This document shows positions 37,640-50,700 of a stretch of DNA of 64,000 bases, in pieces. Position 1 is the first letter of the stretch. Every line of letters begins with the position of its first letter. The stretch is from NCBI RefSeq assembly GCF_964199755.1, contig NC_133903.1, forward strand, positions 52,939,239 through 53,003,238. The letters are read 5' to 3'. Below the pieces are notes generated by a model that saw only the letters and a list, made by a program, of their open reading frames with translations, was not told the DNA's origin and made no database searches. The position numbers were made by a program, and so were the translations under genes. The DNA is from Larus michahellis. Its lineage: Eukaryota; Chordata; Aves; Charadriiformes; Laridae.

Positions 37640-38413
37640 GTAATGAAAGGCATGCATACTGCGCTTCCAGTTCCTACTCCTTCTCCTAGACAGAAAACAA
37701 ATCCACCAGCCAGCCCACAGCAGGGAGAGAGACTGCTGAGGCACCCTCTAATCCAGGCACTTCGCTGCCCAGCCAGGGAGGGTCTCCTCCCTCTTCTGGC
37801 ACCTCAGGAAAATCCCTTTTCCCAGTTGTGACAGATCCAGGCAAGTTTCCAGTCACTGGCACCTCTGAACAGAGACAAAGGAGCTACCTGTCTTTGGGAT
37901 CGCCGCACACACCCCTGTGATACAGGTCATTCACCTGCTCCTGCAAGGCAGCCTCTGGCTCAAGGACCAAGCACTGACCATAAGCATTCGATGTTTTAAC
38001 GGGCAGAATGGTAACAGTTTCAATGTTTTAGATTCTCCAGATATGTCCCAGAAAAATTCACTCCTCAATTGTCTTTAAATAGAAGGGCAGGATTCACCAC
38101 TGGAGATAGAGTCATGTCTGTACTTCTCTAACAGCAGGTAGACATTGGAATAGTACATCCTAAAATGCAAACCTTTCATTTCCCGTTCCTTTCCAATGAA
38201 AGGCATAGGGGTTTTACAGCATGGCACCATAGATTGCTTAAGCAAATGCTGATTTCTCTAATCTTCAGAGGAAAGGCAATTTCCCTTTCTCAGCATTTCC
38301 TAAACCCCTTTGTTCAAGCAAACATAAAAAAAGACTTCTCAAAGAATATTTCACTCCCTTCTCCCCCGACCGGTGTCTTCCAGCCTGTATTTACAGCACA
38401 GAAACACATCATG
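37640..38413. other. Unique DNA between CR1 fragment and quasi-palindrome
   Basis: GC-moderate at 37640-37830, possibly diverged continuation of the CR1 but not recognisable as such, then AT-rich. No gene seen. Confidence 0.35.
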
Positions 38414-38449
38414 CATGTAAGTAGTTACTGAAAAGTAACTAGTTACATG
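38414..38449. repeat. 36-bp quasi-palindrome with 4-base loop
   Basis: The left arm CATGTAAGTAGTTACT (38414-38429) and the right arm AGTAACTAGTTACATG (38434-38449) are reverse complements except at one position, with spacer GAAA. The right arm contains the perfect 12-bp palindrome GTAACTAGTTAC at 38435-38446, and another AGTTAC follows at 38455-38460. It could form a hairpin or be a symmetric protein-binding site. It is much too short for a typical microRNA precursor. Confidence 0.85.
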
Positions 38450-40732
38450 ACAGTAGTTACTCTTATTAGGCATGGATCTGCATTTTGAGCTGCGGCAGCA
38501 TAATACGTGATTGCCTTGATAGTTCAAAGCATTAGCCATGCTGCATACAGTGACTGTTGCGATAATGATCCACTGAAGAAGACACGAGGCTAACCTTACA
38601 CATCTCCGCTACTAGATTCCCCAGATCAGTGCTTTCGCCCTTTGCAAATCAACCACCAGAGTGGTTCATACAACAGCAGGTACTTGTGGAGCTAGAAGCT
38701 TTATAGACTTTCCAAGAGAAAAGTCCCCCAAGAGAAAAAAATTAAATCTAAATGAACTTTGTTATCCCAACAGTCAGTCAGGGTATTACCTGACAGGAAT
38801 GGGAGAAGGTTCCAAATCTGTGAGAATTTGGTTGAATTTTTTCTGTTTCCCTCAGACACCAAAGAAATTCTAAACTCTTCAGCGCCTGTGATGCACCAGC
38901 ACTGGAAGTCTGAAATTCTGAAGTCTTCAAGGATAGAAAAGCTGTTCCGCTCCCAGTCCTGTTCTGAAGATATGATATCAGGATGTGATGGCAGCTAACC
39001 TGCACGAGTATTATTCAGAAGATCTTTCAGAGCTTTCACATATTCACGCAACTGGTACCACTGAATAAGCACTATAAGTACGAACACAGCATATCTGAGC
39101 TTACATCTGCTCCTTAGTCAGCCTATTATTGGCTTTAACTAAGTGAAAGGCAGAAATGAGATGTCACTTAAGATGGATTCTCCTACACTTATTCACTTGT
39201 AACATTATCTAGGATTCACACATATTCAAATCCAGAATGTGGTTGCTTTAGTAGGTCTGACATCCTGATAAGAGATGTAACACTTAACGCATTAGCCAGA
39301 ACGTTACACTGTCCTGAGCTCAAGACAATATCCAGGAGAAAATTCCTTCTGCAGATTTTGAAATCTCAGTTCAAAACGACATATCCTAATACCTCTCATC
39401 ATTATCATCTGAAAATGGTGAAACAAAACAAAAAACTCCACAGCCAAATGTTAAGTACCGGATACAAAACCAACCCATATAGGTCTTCTTTCCCTTGAAC
39501 ACGTCCTTACCTCCAAGTACAAATACAAACAGTTTTGTTTAACCACCATCGCACATTTCTGCCCTTCTCCCATGTAGTATCTTGGTTTATACCATTCACT
39601 CTATCAATAACAATTTCGCTATTTCCAAACATTCATTACCTCATTCTAACGTGCTATCAAGAGCCAATCAATATTCAAAATACGGGTGAATCCAACATTT
39701 ATAAATGCAAGCAATTCTCTATTTAGTTTCATGTGTTTCTAGCTCAGATACCAAACACAGGGAACTCTTTCTCAGCCTGATGCCCACTTGCAAGTCAACA
39801 GCAATAAGCGAAGTATCAAAATAAACCAAACCTTGAAGGAGGTCATTTCTCTCATCCAGTAGCAAATTGTTACCAAAAATATGACATAGCAATTTGTCCA
39901 CACTTCCTGCATTTACGTGACGTAGCTGAAATCTCTGAATAACCAGAGCACTGAATTATTTTTTAGAAAACTTGAGTTTGACATACTGACACAAAGGCTT
40001 AAACATTGATGTTTCTTTCAGAGATGAGTACAGACAGATAATGTGAGCATTTTTTTTGTTTCATTTTGTTTGGTTTTTTTTCTAATCTAAATTCATGGTC
40101 CCTCCCCTTCTATTTACCTCCCATCATAAAACTCAACTCCCTCCATCTGCCCCAGATTGAGTGGGAAGCCAGCTAGTTCGAGACCAAGATGCTGTTGCTA
40201 AAACACAGAACCAAATACAAGACCATAAAGGTGGAATATGTTGGTCTCTCACGTTTTTTCATGCTACTATATCGAACCAAGGCAGGATCAGATAAGGCTC
40301 TATCTCAAGTTTGGGTTCCAGTTTGGCTCCTACATGTGGACATTCTCAGGTGTGGACAGTCGTTTCTTGCACTCCAAGCCTGGAGGCGCAGACCAGCCCC
40401 AAAGGTACACATCAGTGCTGGGACAAGCCTGCAGAGGAGAGGCAGGACCTACCGCTAGAGGGGTTGTTTGTGGCCTCGTGTCTGAACAAGCAGCACTCAT
40501 TCATGGCCACCTAGCCCAGGGAATTAGCAGAGTCAGCAGACACCTGCCTCTACAGACATAACAGCTGCAGCTTCACAAAGAGTGAGGTTGCATAGTTATA
40601 TCAAGTCAGATCAGAAGTCAGTTCAATTTCTCCATGCTTCTAATCAAGTTCTTTCCTGTAGCTGAATTATCCCTTTCTCTCAAGATGCTTTAGTGGAGTA
40701 ACATGAGCTAATGGATGCAGCAAGGATAACAC
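38450..40732. other. Unique AT-rich DNA, no gene seen
   Basis: No recognised exon, RNA gene or repeat. T-rich text near 40050-40080. Confidence 0.4.
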
Positions 40733-40774
40733 TCATAGAATCATAGATTCATCTAGGTTGGAAGGGACCTTTAA
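40733..40774 (-). mobile_element. CR1 3' tail, inverted relative to the adjoining CR1 body
   Basis: TCATAGAATCATAGATTCATC followed by TAGGTTGGAAGGGACCTTTAA is the reverse complement of the last about 42 bases of CR1, with about two octamer units. It abuts, four bases later, a CR1 body in the opposite orientation that lacks exactly this terminal piece. The two are best read as one insertion; see the paired entry. Confidence 0.85.
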
Positions 40775-40778
40775 GGGC

Positions 40779-41076
40779 AACACTGTCTACAACTACCTGA
40801 AAGGAGGTTGTAGCAAGGTGGGGGTCGATCTCTTCTCCCAAGTAACAGGTGTAGGACAAGAGCAAATGGCCTCAGATTATACCAGGGGAGGTTTAGATTG
40901 GGTATTAGGAAAAATTTCTTCACCGAAAGGGTTATCAAAAATTGGAACAGGCTGCCCAGGGAAGTGGTGGAATCGCCATCCCTGGAGGTATTTAAAAGAC
41001 GCGTAGACGTGGTGCTGAGGGACATGGTTTAGCGGTGGGTTTTGCAGTGTTAGGTTGATGGTTGGACTTGATCTTA
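40779..41076 (+). mobile_element. CR1 LINE 3'-region body (inverted part of the same insertion)
   Basis: About 298 bp match the 3' non-coding region of avian CR1. Landmarks in order are CTACCTGAAAGGAGGTTGTA, AGGTGGGGGTCG, TCTCTTCTCCCAAGTAAC, AGGTTTAGATTGG, AAATTTCTTCACCGAAAGGG, GGAACAGGCTGCCCAGGG, CCATCCCTGGAGGTATTTAA, GGACATGGTTTAG and GGTTGGACTTGATCTTA. The copy stops there, just before the 'aaggtcttttccaac...attctatg' end, and unrelated sequence follows. The missing end is present at 40733-40774 in reverse. Open frames here are not part of the CR1 reverse transcriptase, which ends upstream of this region in a full-length element. Confidence 0.92.
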
Positions 41077-43451
41077 TAACTTGTCACTGCTACCACACGA
41101 ACTTCACATAAACAACAGGCGCAATTTCATGTACAGCTGCAGGTGGTTTGTATGTAGAAGAAGCAGTTAAAACCAAAGCTGATCACTTAATTTGCCGATA
41201 TTCCATTGAGGTATCATTTATTATGGATGCACTGTTTATTATGCAGGGCCTTGGCAAAAATGCAGAAGAGTTTGAAGAACAGCTTCAAAAACAAACATCA
41301 CTTTATAGGATCCCTTAAAGCACTCACTCCTGGCTCCCAGTTGTCTTTAGGAAGCAGCGGTGTCAGAGTGATTTCTTTATGTCTAACTTAATGTCTACGT
41401 CTGCTTTCACAGTCAGCTCTTAAATCCTTTCTCCCTACTTCAAAGTGCAGAAATAAGTACAACCATGCGTTCCTCACAGCAGGACTTTTCTGATTCCAGT
41501 TATGATGCTCTGGACTTCTCTAGGCTGCATGGAGTAAGGAGTAAACACAGGATTATTTCCCTCCTGCTTCTCTAACAATGAGCCTTCGTGCTCCCTTTTC
41601 GCATGGGGCTGAAACACCACAAGAGGTTCGGAGCATGTCCTCAATGAGAAAAATATCTCACAATCTTACCATCTTCTTTACCAGGTGGAGAGTAAAGACA
41701 GAGCATGCTCACAGGAATCACAGGCTACCTGAGTGTGATAGGAGCCGACCTGCTGAGCCCAGCAACTGCGCTGAGGGCCCTGTGTTTTGGGGAGGTTATT
41801 TCAGACCAGCCCAAGACACTTGCTTTAAGTGGGCTAAGTGTCCATTAGCAGACATATTAGGTGCACTCCTGGAGCATTGCTTCTGACTTAGCTTCATACT
41901 AAACAAATCCACTTTGTGCACTCCAAGAACCATGGTGCAGTGAATTAGAGATTACCTTAAAAGCTTACCACTGGCCTGAATTAAAACATCACGGTAAATA
42001 CCCACCTGACAAACAGAATTTCTTTTCTGTATCCAAGTACCGTTCTGACCTGATTTACAGCACTGCATAACACAATCTGAGCAGTTCCAGTTCCTCGATG
42101 TCAGTCACTACTCACTAATTAAAGAAATATTACATTTAGATAGCTGATGAAATGAGGTCGACAGGTAAGCAAGAAGAAAAGGATGAAATCAACTTACAAA
42201 TTCAAAATATTAGGAACCTTAAGTTACTTTCATTAAAATACATTTTACTAAGAAAGAAAGAAAATCAACATTTGAAACAAGTTTTCAAAGTCACAAACCT
42301 CCATTCTTTTTTAAACTTTATACTGGCTTTTAACTCATTTTTTAAGAAATTAGTGCTTCAGCGACAGCTGTGATCAAAGCTTCCCTTTCTGCAGCCAGGA
42401 AATAAGGCTGCTACCGCTACGTTGATGACAGATGTGTTTCTAGCACTTCCACACTGTTCCAACCTACTGGCTTCAACTGATTTATAGCCTTTCTAGAATA
42501 CCTTTAATATCTGTCTTTGGGTTTTGTTTAGTTATTTAGTTTTGAAAATTTCATTTTATTTGTATGCATTAGTAATCCCTGTAGAGGTGCTTCTTTAGCA
42601 CCTTTCAGATGTGGTTTGCAAAGTAATTTACAGATGCTAAGTCTAATTACTGCCCATGAGGTTCTGCTCAGCCAGAACATACTACCTTCTCTGTTTAGTG
42701 ATTGCACAAAGTAGTAATTCATTCAAGCTGGTGCTGGATGAACCTGGAAGACACCGGTGAGGCCTTGACCCCAAAAAGACTTGTGCATACAAAGATGCAC
42801 ATGGTGCAAACAGATTATTGAAAACAGGGAAGAAAACAGTGCCAACCATTTCTTTGGGTCATTCCTGGCGCAGGTTAGAACAATCCTATGAAGGTCTTAA
42901 GAAAAAGCAGTCTAACCATGGTAGCTGAAGAGCTGGAAAAATAAGGGAGCTTGAGAGTGACTGATCAACAGCTGCAGGACGGGCTAACGAGGTGAACATT
43001 AGCTGTCTGAGGACTAACAAACATGGTGGTTTGGCATGGATGAAGAGATACAGACCGGGAAGTGTACAACTGCAGCATATAAAGACATATAGCGTGCATT
43101 GAACACACAGTGCATGCAATATAAATGAAGCCAGCATGCACACTTTGCAAATAAATAAAATATTCAACCACTTAGTGAGATAAGAAATAGGTGGATGCAT
43201 AAGAGGAGCATGCTGAGTGTCTGGACAAGTCTAAGCAAGGCTGCTCCCTACTATTAGTCCTTGGACAAAGAGCAGCAGCCATGAGTGCCAGCAGTGACCA
43301 GAAGGACCAAGCAGCCCATGAGGGAGGCAACCTTGGAAGAGCTGGCAATGCCAAGCACCTACCACTGGTAGGTGTGATCCGTGAAGACACAGATAACTTA
43401 GTGTTTTCTTCACAAAATTGAACCTGGAGTCAGAATATTTGCTATAAATAT
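41077..43451. other. Unique DNA, no gene seen
   Basis: No recognised exon or repeat. A CAG|GTAAGC donor-like string at 42158-42166 has no plausible coding exon before it. A GC-richer patch at 43200-43390 is open on the minus strand but unrecognised. Confidence 0.4.
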
Positions 43452-43466
43452 AAAAAAAAAAAAAAA
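43452..43466. repeat. Poly(A)15 tract
   Basis: Fifteen adenines in AT-rich DNA with no retroposed sequence recognised upstream. Confidence 0.85.
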
Positions 43467-46400
43467 GAAACTTTCCACTAATCTATATGTATAAGTTTCC
43501 ATTTAATCTATACATATTTTTAATAAATTACAACTGTGGCACTGACATAACTGAGTAGACACATTTTCAGCTGCAGATGCTAAAAATAAGAACCTTCAAA
43601 ATAAACAGTTCCTGTTTTCACTAATCACAAAAGAAAGCATGAAAACATCTACAGAAGTCTCAACTATCAAAGGCCCAGCTAGTGAAATGCCAGATTTTGC
43701 TCGGGTATAGAAATAGGCTGTTATAAATCTATTTTAAATGTATATATAATTTTAATATGTGATCCTGACAACAGTAGTGTTATTGGATTACATCCATTAC
43801 ACTCATTTACAACACAAATATATGCAATTTATAAACAGCAAGCAATTTGTTTTCGTGTTGAGATCTAAATTTGTCTATTGAAATTTATACTGGGGAGGTC
43901 ACAGATGAAAAAACCCTGAGAGAGAAGACTATGTATAGAGTTGGTACAGCATCTAAGAAATCAGGAATTTCACCAGGTTTTGGTGGCTAGTTGTTGGGGT
44001 TTTTTGTTGGTTTAGTTTTGGGGTTTTTTTCAAACAGTGTTCAAATATTTCAACAAATACAAGGAAAACTCTGCCAAAATCACAGCAAAATGTATTACGA
44101 TTGGAGCTTACAAATAGCGTATAGACTAACAGGCAAGTGTTACTGAGATGCATGATTGTAATAAAAATGCTTAGATCAAGCAAATGCCACTTTAAAATGG
44201 CAAAGGACAGAAGAAAATACTCAGCCCATATGCATCGTTGTTCAGGCAGCTGTAATTCTTCCCAAGGTACAGCCTGAGCTCAATTTATCACTCTCTTCAG
44301 TTTCGAGGTGTGCCAAAACAAGGATGCATGAGGAGGAAAAGGTCTCATTTTATAGAGCACAGGCAGCTAGGCTAGGGATCACTGCAGTCAGAGGCAGCAG
44401 GGCAGCCGCACGGCCAGAGATAGGTACCAGGGGAATGGAGAGAGAGCCAAGGTTAGATTGAAATAAAACTCAAGGTCCAAGAAGAAACTGAGAGCAAAAG
44501 CAGGGATCTCAGTTGCTGGCCAGCTGAGAAGTAGCTGTAACTCTTCCCAAAGGCCAGGTGCAGTGGGAAGCCTCAGGCCTGACGAAACTCTTTGCGTTTC
44601 CAGAGATCGTTAAGAAGCCACAGCTGGGAAACAGCTCCTTCCCACACCTGTATATCCTAGACATTCACCTCCATCCTGCTGCAGGAGATGTCCTGTCGAT
44701 GCCACATACCAAGAGCTTATGAGAGAGTGAGGATAAAACTCCTGCTAGCTCCAGCTTTCTGTCTCATTCCCATTCATTACAGTGATCCTTTTGGTGGCAG
44801 AGCCAGAGATCCATCCTACTTCACCACTCAAATTTTCACGGGGAAGGCATGCGTGTTGGTGTCTGTTAATTAATTTCCACCTCATCCAGAATCAACTAAA
44901 TCAGCCTCTCAGAATACGCCATGATAGTCAGCACAAGGTACATGTCAAACCACAGGGCTCTCTTTCTCATCTGGAATTAATACCCAAATGTAAATGCAGA
45001 ACACAGACAACTTTATCATAGAATTTCTGTTGCTTATCCACTTACCTAACACTTCATGAAATGAAAGCCAAAAAAATTAAAATCAAGGCACACTTTAACA
45101 GTAGACACTTTGTGCTGATTTCCTCCCATGAATACATTTTTAACTGGATTTTCCCCTTAATTTAAAATGATACCTTGCAATCAATTTGAGATAAGCAGAG
45201 GAATGCTCAATGCTCACAAACTGCCTCTGCCTACTGCCTCAGTTTAGGCTCTATTAGTGACACAACTTAGGTTATAGGCATTTTAACACCGTGTTGTCCA
45301 GCATGTAGCTTATAACTGACCAGATGGCTGGTTTTCAGACTAGGAAAATCACTTGAAGCTCTTCCACACACAGAAAATGTTGGACAGTCTCATTTGATAG
45401 CAGTGTACTCTGAGGACGTGGCAGGGTTAACGAGGCTAGTGCTAGGGTACAGCTACATGAACAAACTGCTGCAGGGTGAAGAAGTGCAGCTTTACACCCT
45501 GTTAGCTGCTCCACAGCCTGCTCTTACCTTGCAGTCTCTCTTCTCCATCTTTCCCTGTAGTAACTTGTTCTCGTAGCCATAACCCTAGGAATTTGCTGGC
45601 ATGTTAGCAACACTGCATGCTTATGGAAAGGAGCAGATGTTAAGAATACTTTGAAAGGTTAAGAATCCCAGCATGCCTGAAAAGGGAAAGGAAATACACC
45701 GTTTATCCTCTTAGTTAGCAAGATGAATGCTTGGTCCCCTCTGAAGCTACAGTGTACCCCCAGCCTCCTCACTGGTGCATGTGTGTGCTGGAGAACCAAG
45801 AACACAGCTGGGAGACACTGGGGCAGAGAAGTGATGTTGTGACAGAAGGAAATGAATTATTGGGATCTTGAGGTAAACCTTTACAGAGGGACAAGAGTGG
45901 GATCAGACCCTCTGAGATCCACCTCTGGACCTCAAGAGGAGATGATAAAGGCAGATGGAGGGTGCAAGAGGAGATGTCTGCTCTTATAGCAGTATTTACT
46001 CCTTCTTTGGGGAAAAGGTAGCAAATCACATAGAAATATTCCTCAGGCTGGACTTGGCGCACAAGCTATGAGTCAAGATAGCTATGTAAAGTATACCTGC
46101 ACATCTAGCTGCTATCAGTAGCAAAGCTACTAAGTGCAGCAAAGTACCAAGCACAAGAATTTACCCTCATGAAAAACAGAGCAAAGGTCTCTGAACAGGA
46201 CCCAAGCGACAGATGAGGCTTTCTTTCCTGCCACGTTCCCTCTGTACTTCAGCTTCCCCTGCTGGACCCACCTTTGGCACGGCTCAGTGAGGACCAGGCA
46301 TGAGCTGAAATGGAGCCCTGGCCAGCAGGTGCCTGCAGGGAGGCTCCTGGTCAGGGCAAGTGAGACCTGCTGGTGCACTTGGGCCCTGACACACTGGCCA

Positions 46401-47480
46401 TGGGTGAGCAAACATTTCCCTTACTGCCTTCCTGTGAGGAAGAGTTAATCATCATCTCACTGAAGCACTGTGAGAAGATAAAGTTTTTAAGATTTCTGAA
46501 ACTTTTTCAAGAATAAGAGTGACGTACAAGTGCCAATTAGCATAAATCCCACTCATCTAAATACATGTTTTAATTAAAATCATTTAAAAAACCCTTCAAA
46601 ATAATTTTTTCCTGAGGTCAATCAACATAACAGCTCTTCATCCTGACCCTACCGAGACAGGCATATTCTTTATGCCCTGTTTGCAGTCCCACTGACTTTA
46701 ACACTACTACTGCTAGAAGAAATTGCTATTAAGGCAATGAAGCACTGTCGCTTTGCAGTGCTGTACAGGAGATCAGGTGCATCTTCCTCATTGCACACTG
46801 AATAATAAAGCAAGCTCTGTGCACTTAAGCAATCATCAGCAATATGGCAAAACTGATGCCCATCCCTCTGTGCTCATTCCAGCCTCTAAGCCAACTCCTC
46901 TGTTGCACCAGTTTCCCCTCCCATGTTAATTTTCAGCTGGGCTGATCCCCGGCGAGGATGACTGCACAGCTGTGCCACTGTCTATGCTGAAATATGAAGA
47001 GGGGCAAGGTCAAGTGGAAAGGTTAAGGGCTGCTTAATCCTCACTGGATGCTGAGGGAAAGCTCTCTGGAGCTGTGGCCTGGGCTGCTGTATTTCACACA
47101 TCGGTCTCGCTCACTCTCTTACACGACTGAAGTCCAAAACGTTCTGGTTTTAGAGAGGCTAAACAAAAAAACCCAAAAGCCCACCTTTAACCATAGGTGC
47201 CCATTACAGACTTGATTTTGTAATGTCAATCTGCTAATGAAACTGGGTAGCTAAATAGTCTTAGATAACATATTTTGCAGGTTTTACTATATTACTATAT
47301 ATATATTTACACAATGTTACAGTGTGGCTTCTCAGGAGATGTTAGTGTGGTAGCAAATGCTAGCAGGGAATTGGTCTTTACTTTCAAAAGAAAGAAAAAG
47401 AGCCTAACACAAAAATAATATTCTTTCCTTACAGAGTGAGCTTCAGTAATGAAATTAGGACTTCTAACACAAAGCTATAA
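43467..47480. other. Unique DNA, no gene seen
   Basis: No recognised exon, repeat or RNA gene. Acceptor- and donor-like strings occur (for example TTCTTTCCTTACAG at about 47423-47436, and minus-strand donors near 45043 and 45527), but none pairs with a matching site and an open frame. Confidence 0.38.
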
Positions 47481-47760
47481 AGAGTGACAAATCTCTCTTG
47501 CAATTCTTAATTTGTGTTAACCCCTTGACTCTAGCAGGTCTGGAGCTCCTGACATTAAGTGCTAATGCATTTAGCATTAAACATACACGCTAAATGCATT
47601 AGAATTATGCCATGCTAATGGAAGCATTCAGGGCCTGTCAGATAGGTCGAGTGTTTGCTTCACTTGGGTGTTTACTACGAGTAAGGCAGCATTTCAGCAT
47701 CAAAGCCTTGTCAGAAACTTTAATGATCTTTATTTAGAGAAATTGCATGGTGCTATCCTG
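47481..47760. promoter_or_regulatory. Candidate homeodomain-rich non-coding element
   Basis: Non-repetitive text centred on a perfect 14-bp inverted repeat (CTAATGCATTTAGC at 47562-47575 and GCTAAATGCATTAG at 47589-47602, spacer 13 bp). Each arm holds a TAAT/ATTA homeodomain core and ATGCAT. A POU-like ATGCTAAT follows at 47612-47619. Symmetric homeodomain sites are common in developmental enhancers. No conservation evidence is available here. Confidence 0.3.
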
Positions 47761-50700
47761 CGTTTCACTGGTTTTTTCTCCCATTCTTACCAGCTGAAGA
47801 TTGGAGTTTGAAAGGGTACTCTAATTAACATCTTACCTCTAACTCATTGATATGTAATTTATGAAGAACAAAACTTTTAGTTTGTTACATCTCTAAAGAG
47901 GTATCTTTTGGATTTAAAATACAAGAAGCTTACTGAACATTGAATACAACCTCGCCTAAGCACAGGAAGAGAAGAGAGTCCTGTGGTGAATCTGCTCCCT
48001 TTGGTATTTGAGTTCAGAGGTTTAAAAGAAAGAGGAACAGAAGCAGAAGAAATTAGTATCATAGATTATTTGGTTAGTAACATATTAATCCTGCAACATA
48101 TTATGAAGTACACTGTCAAGTAAGAATGTGCTGTACTTTTTAATACCCAGTGATACAAGCATGAGTGTAACGCAGCATGCAACACACTTATATAAACCTC
48201 TAAGTATTGCTGTTCCAATGAACAGATGTAGATATTGTCACATATATCACTATATCGAACAAATATCCTAAAATATTCAGGCTAAGTAATTCCAGATCAT
48301 ATATAAACATACATATCCATAGACACACACCCCAGAGTAGCATTTAGACCATTGCTCACGGACTGTACTGGAAATGATGCTTGACTGGAAAGGGGAGAGG
48401 TTATCCATTATATGCACTGAGACTTCAGGGCCACGGGGTGCGGAGGTCACTACCAAGCTCTGAGGAACTGCTGCAGGTCTCATCCTCTCCACTGCCAGAT
48501 TATTTATCAGCATCACTATGCAAAACCATAATGCTCTAAAGAGTTTGCGTTTGCTTTTTAACTTTATGCAATTAGTCACCTAACTTGTTAAGAATTAAGC
48601 ACAAATCATCCTGGTAGTCACAGAACATCTTCAATATTGTCCTCTGTGTTTCAGGACACAAGGGCAATAGAGATTTCATTCCAGAAAGGTGGTGACACCA
48701 GATTTAGAGGTGCCACACAGACAGATTAGGCAAATGTCTGTGGAAGTGAAATACATGGCACAGCAAACGTTCTGCCTGTGATACATTGTGAGGTTTGCCC
48801 AGGGCAGCAGAAGCTGAGAGCTGACAATGGATGGCATCCGGATTTTCAGAACAAACCCCCAAACGTTTCTCGTTATTCACAGCTGACAAAGCATCACTAA
48901 GACATGCTGCTTTTGATTTCTACCTGTCAGGCTACATTCCAGCCCCTGTGATGCATCCACCTGGAAAACTCAGAGAGACAATTTTATGATGGGAGAAATA
49001 AGAAAGCAACTGAATCTTTGCAAATGAGAAAGCACATGGGCTAGTCTGTATTGTTTCCTCCCAACAGCTTTCCCCATAAGCCATCCAACAGCGATGCCTT
49101 GAGTAACCTAACTCCTCGCTTTCTTCTCTAAAATGCTCTGTTTATGGTGAAATGCATGTCCAGATTCAAATGCTCAATAATTCAGCATTAAAACACAGTG
49201 ATTTGCATGGTATCACTCACTGCCTTTGCTTTCCCACTATCCTTCACCCCACAACCCTGTGGCACCCGAGGGAAGTCCACAGAGAGCAAAGCAAAGTGCA
49301 GCCTGCAGGAGCAGGTCAAGGCAAGCATTAAGATATCTGGTGGGAGGACTCTGCCCCATACCACGCAAACCCAGAACTACACAGGGGAGGGATGCTCTCT
49401 TTTCTTCAGACAAACCGGAGTATCAGGAGGAAAAAGATGTCAGTCTTTCTTATATTCTTTAGCAGAAAAGTATCTGCTGTGTGAAATCACCCCGTTTGTA
49501 TGCTTTATCCCTGGCCCCACCCTAAATACAGCTTTTTAGACAGACACTCACTGGGGCAGAGCACATCTCGCATACAGTGCTTGGCACAACGGGGCTCCGT
49601 TCTTGGTGGGCTTTTAAGAACAACCATAAACATGATCAGTAATAATAATAATCCCCACTTAAGTTACTGAAGGTATTTTTAGGCTAATGCCCAGCTTAAA
49701 AGCATAATTCATTCCCAACAATGAATAGAGCCAGCAGAGCATCAGTAATAATCCTCTCACATTACAGAAAGCATACTGAAACGTTAGAATAGCACGGTGA
49801 CGATAACTCCTCCTCATTACCAACTGCGAGCTGCAACCTGCGTGAGATATCTTTTTCAACATCAAAAAGCACACAGTTCAGTGCAGGCGGGGGTAAAAGA
49901 CAGAGACGGATGCCTTACACTACTGAATTTAAAACTAGGACATTTACTATAAGCAATGAAAGCCAGCCTTTGGAAACAGTTGGTTAAAATAAAAAATAAA
50001 AAAAAAAATCACCTGCTAGTTTCATAGCATGGAAAAGAGTAACTGCAAACTCCATGAGTCAGCGTATCATCAAGTAATCTGAATATAAAAGCAGGAGCTC
50101 TGCAAAGAAGTGTGAATGCTTCAGTAATAATCCCCCTTCACACTCCCTCGTCACTATTTTCCCTTTCATTAGCAGGCATAGTGTTTCCCGTTAGCTTATC
50201 GCTTCTGTACCTGCTTTAGTTTCCACCAGGAATTTCCGCTGACTGCCTATTGAGCAGCTCCTCTATTACCCAGTTTCATGGCCTTGGCTTCATTTCTGCA
50301 AGTCAACTGCATTAGTAAATACTGTGTGCAGGAAAGGGAAGCTCCATGTTTAAAGAACCCAGCAAGATCCACTCCAAGCAGGCATGGCATAACCGTAACA
50401 TGCGACACTCCTGCTTCCCCTTCTAAGGCACCTCCCGGGGTGCCACACAACACTTCTGCTCTGGTGCTTACCTCAAAATGACTTAAAAATGACTTTTTAA
50501 GTACATGTGCTGGAGAAATATAAAATGCTAATCGGAAACAATGCAGCTGGAGAAGACTGTTGTTTCCTCCCGGTCACTTTCCTACCTGCTCCCTTTCAAA
50601 ATTCTATTTCTAAATAATTCATATTTTTCATGATAGACTCTTTATCCAGCCAGAAAACCTAGAAATGTACAGACTAATGGATAAATTCAGCCTCAAGTAA

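Noticed and set aside
40758..41006. 82-codon frame inside CR1
   Set aside because: It lies in the 3' non-coding part of CR1 and is not reverse transcriptase.
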